DNA of 6,544 bases from Puniceicoccales bacterium (GTDB lineage Bacteria > Verrucomicrobiota > Verrucomicrobiia > Opitutales > LL51): NCBI GenBank assembly GCA_031290315.1, contig JAITNS010000056.1, forward strand, positions 1 through 6,544. The letters run 5' to 3'. The notes under the pieces were generated by a model, which made no database searches, had not been told where the DNA came from, and saw nothing but the letters and a program-made list of their open reading frames with translations. Numbering within the stretch: the first letter of the stretch is position 1; each line of letters begins with the position of its first letter. Below are positions 5,355 to 6,544 of this stretch, one piece after another. The position numbers were made by a program, and so were the translations under genes.

Positions 5355-6544
5355 ATGAAGATAAAGAGAGTAGGAATTTTGACAGCTGGTGGGTTAGCTC
5401 CCTGTTTATCGGCGGCGATAGGTGCACTTATCGAAGCCTATATCCAGGACTCCCCTAAAACGGAAATCATTTGTTATCGAGGAGGCTATAAAGGCTTACT
5501 CCTAGGCGATAAGGTCATAGTTACTAACGAAACGCGCCATGATGTGGCGACTTTTTTTAATTATGGAGGGAGTCTAATCGGCAATAGTCGTGTGAAATTG
5601 ACAAATGTACGCGATTGTGTTCGGCGTGGCTATGTGGCTGAAGATGCTAATCCCCAGGAGATCGCCGCTGAACAACTTATGCGTGATGGTATTCAAGTAT
5701 TACATACGATTGGTGGCGACGATACGAATACGGCGGCAGCCGACCTGGCAAAATTTCTCCAACAAAATGACTATAATTTGACGGTTATCGGATTACCCAA
5801 GACAATCGACAACGATGTCTACCCCATTTCCCAAAGTCTTGGAGCGACGACGGCTGCCCATGAGGGGGCGCGATTTTTCGAAAATATAGTAATGGAATCG
5901 ACGGCAAATCCACGCATGCTAATTGTTCATGAAATTATGGGACGAAATTGTGGGTGGTTAACAGTCGCCACTGCCCTAGAGTATCGCCGGCGATTGAATG
6001 GGAAACAATTTTTGCCGGAACTTGGATTTAATAAGGAAGCGCTCGATATTCACGGCATATATATTCCAGAATTAATATTTGATATGGAAGCGGAAGCCGA
6101 ACGTTTACGCCGAATTATGGACACACACAATTGTGTAAATTTATTTATTAGTGAGGGAGCGGGGATTGATACTATTGTTCAATCGATGGAAGCGGAAGGG
6201 AAGGAAGTGATTCGTGATGCATTTGGGCACATCAAGCTCGACACGATTAATCCGGGCCAATGGTTTGCGAATGAGTTTGCAGAGAAGATTAGTGCAGAGA
6301 AGAAATTAGTGCAAAAGAGTGGTTATTTTGCGCGTTCGGCGAAAGCGAATGAAATTGATTTAAAAATGATTCGGGAATCGGCGGTATTAGCGGTTAAGAG
6401 TGCGGGTGAGGGTAAAGCGGGAGTAATTGGGTATGACGAAGACAATGGGAATAAATTATCGTGCATTAATTTCTCACGGATTAAAGGAGGCAAGCCGTTC
6501 AACACCCAAGATCCTGAATTTTTAACCATGTTACGCGATATCGG
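5355..6544 (+). CDS. pfp: 6-phosphofructokinase, pyrophosphate-dependent type (C-terminus beyond window)
   Basis: The enzyme phosphorylates fructose 6-phosphate to the 1,6-bisphosphate in glycolysis. 396 residues are visible, with no stop before the window ends; the family is usually a little over 400 residues, so little is missing. The N-terminal phosphate loop is GILTAGGLAPCLSAAIG (7-23). GGDDTN (120-125) has aspartate at D123, where ATP-dependent enzymes have glycine. PKTIDND (148-154) has K149 in place of that glycine and the catalytic D152. This Asp/Lys pair is the accepted signature of pyrophosphate use, making the step reversible and ATP-sparing. MGRNCGWL (195-202) supplies substrate contacts, and NPGQWF lies near residue 300. 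The ATG is fixed by an in-frame TAA just upstream (5343-5345) and has no Shine-Dalgarno. Confidence 0.93.
   Translation, partial: MKIKRVGILTAGGLAPCLSAAIGALIEAYIQDSPKTEIICYRGGYKGLLLGDKVIVTNETRHDVATFFNYGGSLIGNSRVKLTNVRDCVRRGYVAEDANPQEIAAEQLMRDGIQVLHTIGGDDTNTAAADLAKFLQQNDYNLTVIGLPKTIDNDVYPISQSLGATTAAHEGARFFENIVMESTANPRMLIVHEIMGRNCGWLTVATALEYRRRLNGKQFLPELGFNKEALDIHGIYIPELIFDMEAEAERLRRIMDTHNCVNLFISEGAGIDTIVQSMEAEGKEVIRDAFGHIKLDTINPGQWFANEFAEKISAEKKLVQKSGYFARSAKANEIDLKMIRESAVLAVKSAGEGKAGVIGYDEDNGNKLSCINFSRIKGGKPFNTQDPEFLTMLRDI

Overview
The window holds three complete genes, one gene cut by the right edge, and about 430 bp of hairpin-rich non-coding DNA at the left edge. The source is a bacterium with moderately AT-rich genes. 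The Pfp sequence style, a 7TM-HD phosphohydrolase and weak Shine-Dalgarno sequences fit a Verrucomicrobiota/Opitutae-like lineage. That placement is an impression from family resemblance, not a search result.

Positions 1-429 are non-coding and dominated by consecutive stem-loops, twelve in all. A module of about 137-139 bp occurs twice (1-139 and 293-429, 120 of 130 aligned bases identical) and carries four hairpins per copy. Between the copies lies a unique block (140-292) with four more hairpins, one of them a 17-bp stem closed by a 3-nt loop. The base changes between copies that fall in stems all keep pairing. Every non-Watson-Crick pair in the stems is G-T on the + strand, which points to selection on folded + strand RNA (or single-stranded DNA). 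This is the most unusual part of the window.

Positions 431-4581 are a minus-strand pair, mutL then a pgpH-like gene, 35 bp apart and probably co-transcribed. MutL has an intact ATPase domain but its C-terminal domain lacks the recognisable endonuclease motif. The pgpH-like product is a membrane protein with a complete set of HD-domain metal ligands, expected to hydrolyse c-di-AMP. Its stop codon lies one base beyond the end of the second repeat copy.

Positions 4625-6544 are on the + strand. rsmG (16S rRNA m7G methyltransferase, GTG start) diverges from mutL across only 43 bp. After a 121-bp gap with a plausible sigma-70 promoter comes a 6-phosphofructokinase of the pyrophosphate-dependent type, missing only its C-terminal end. 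The genes are housekeeping functions (repair, second-messenger turnover, ribosome modification, glycolysis) with no obvious shared pathway; the adjacency looks like ordinary chromosome rather than a mobile island.
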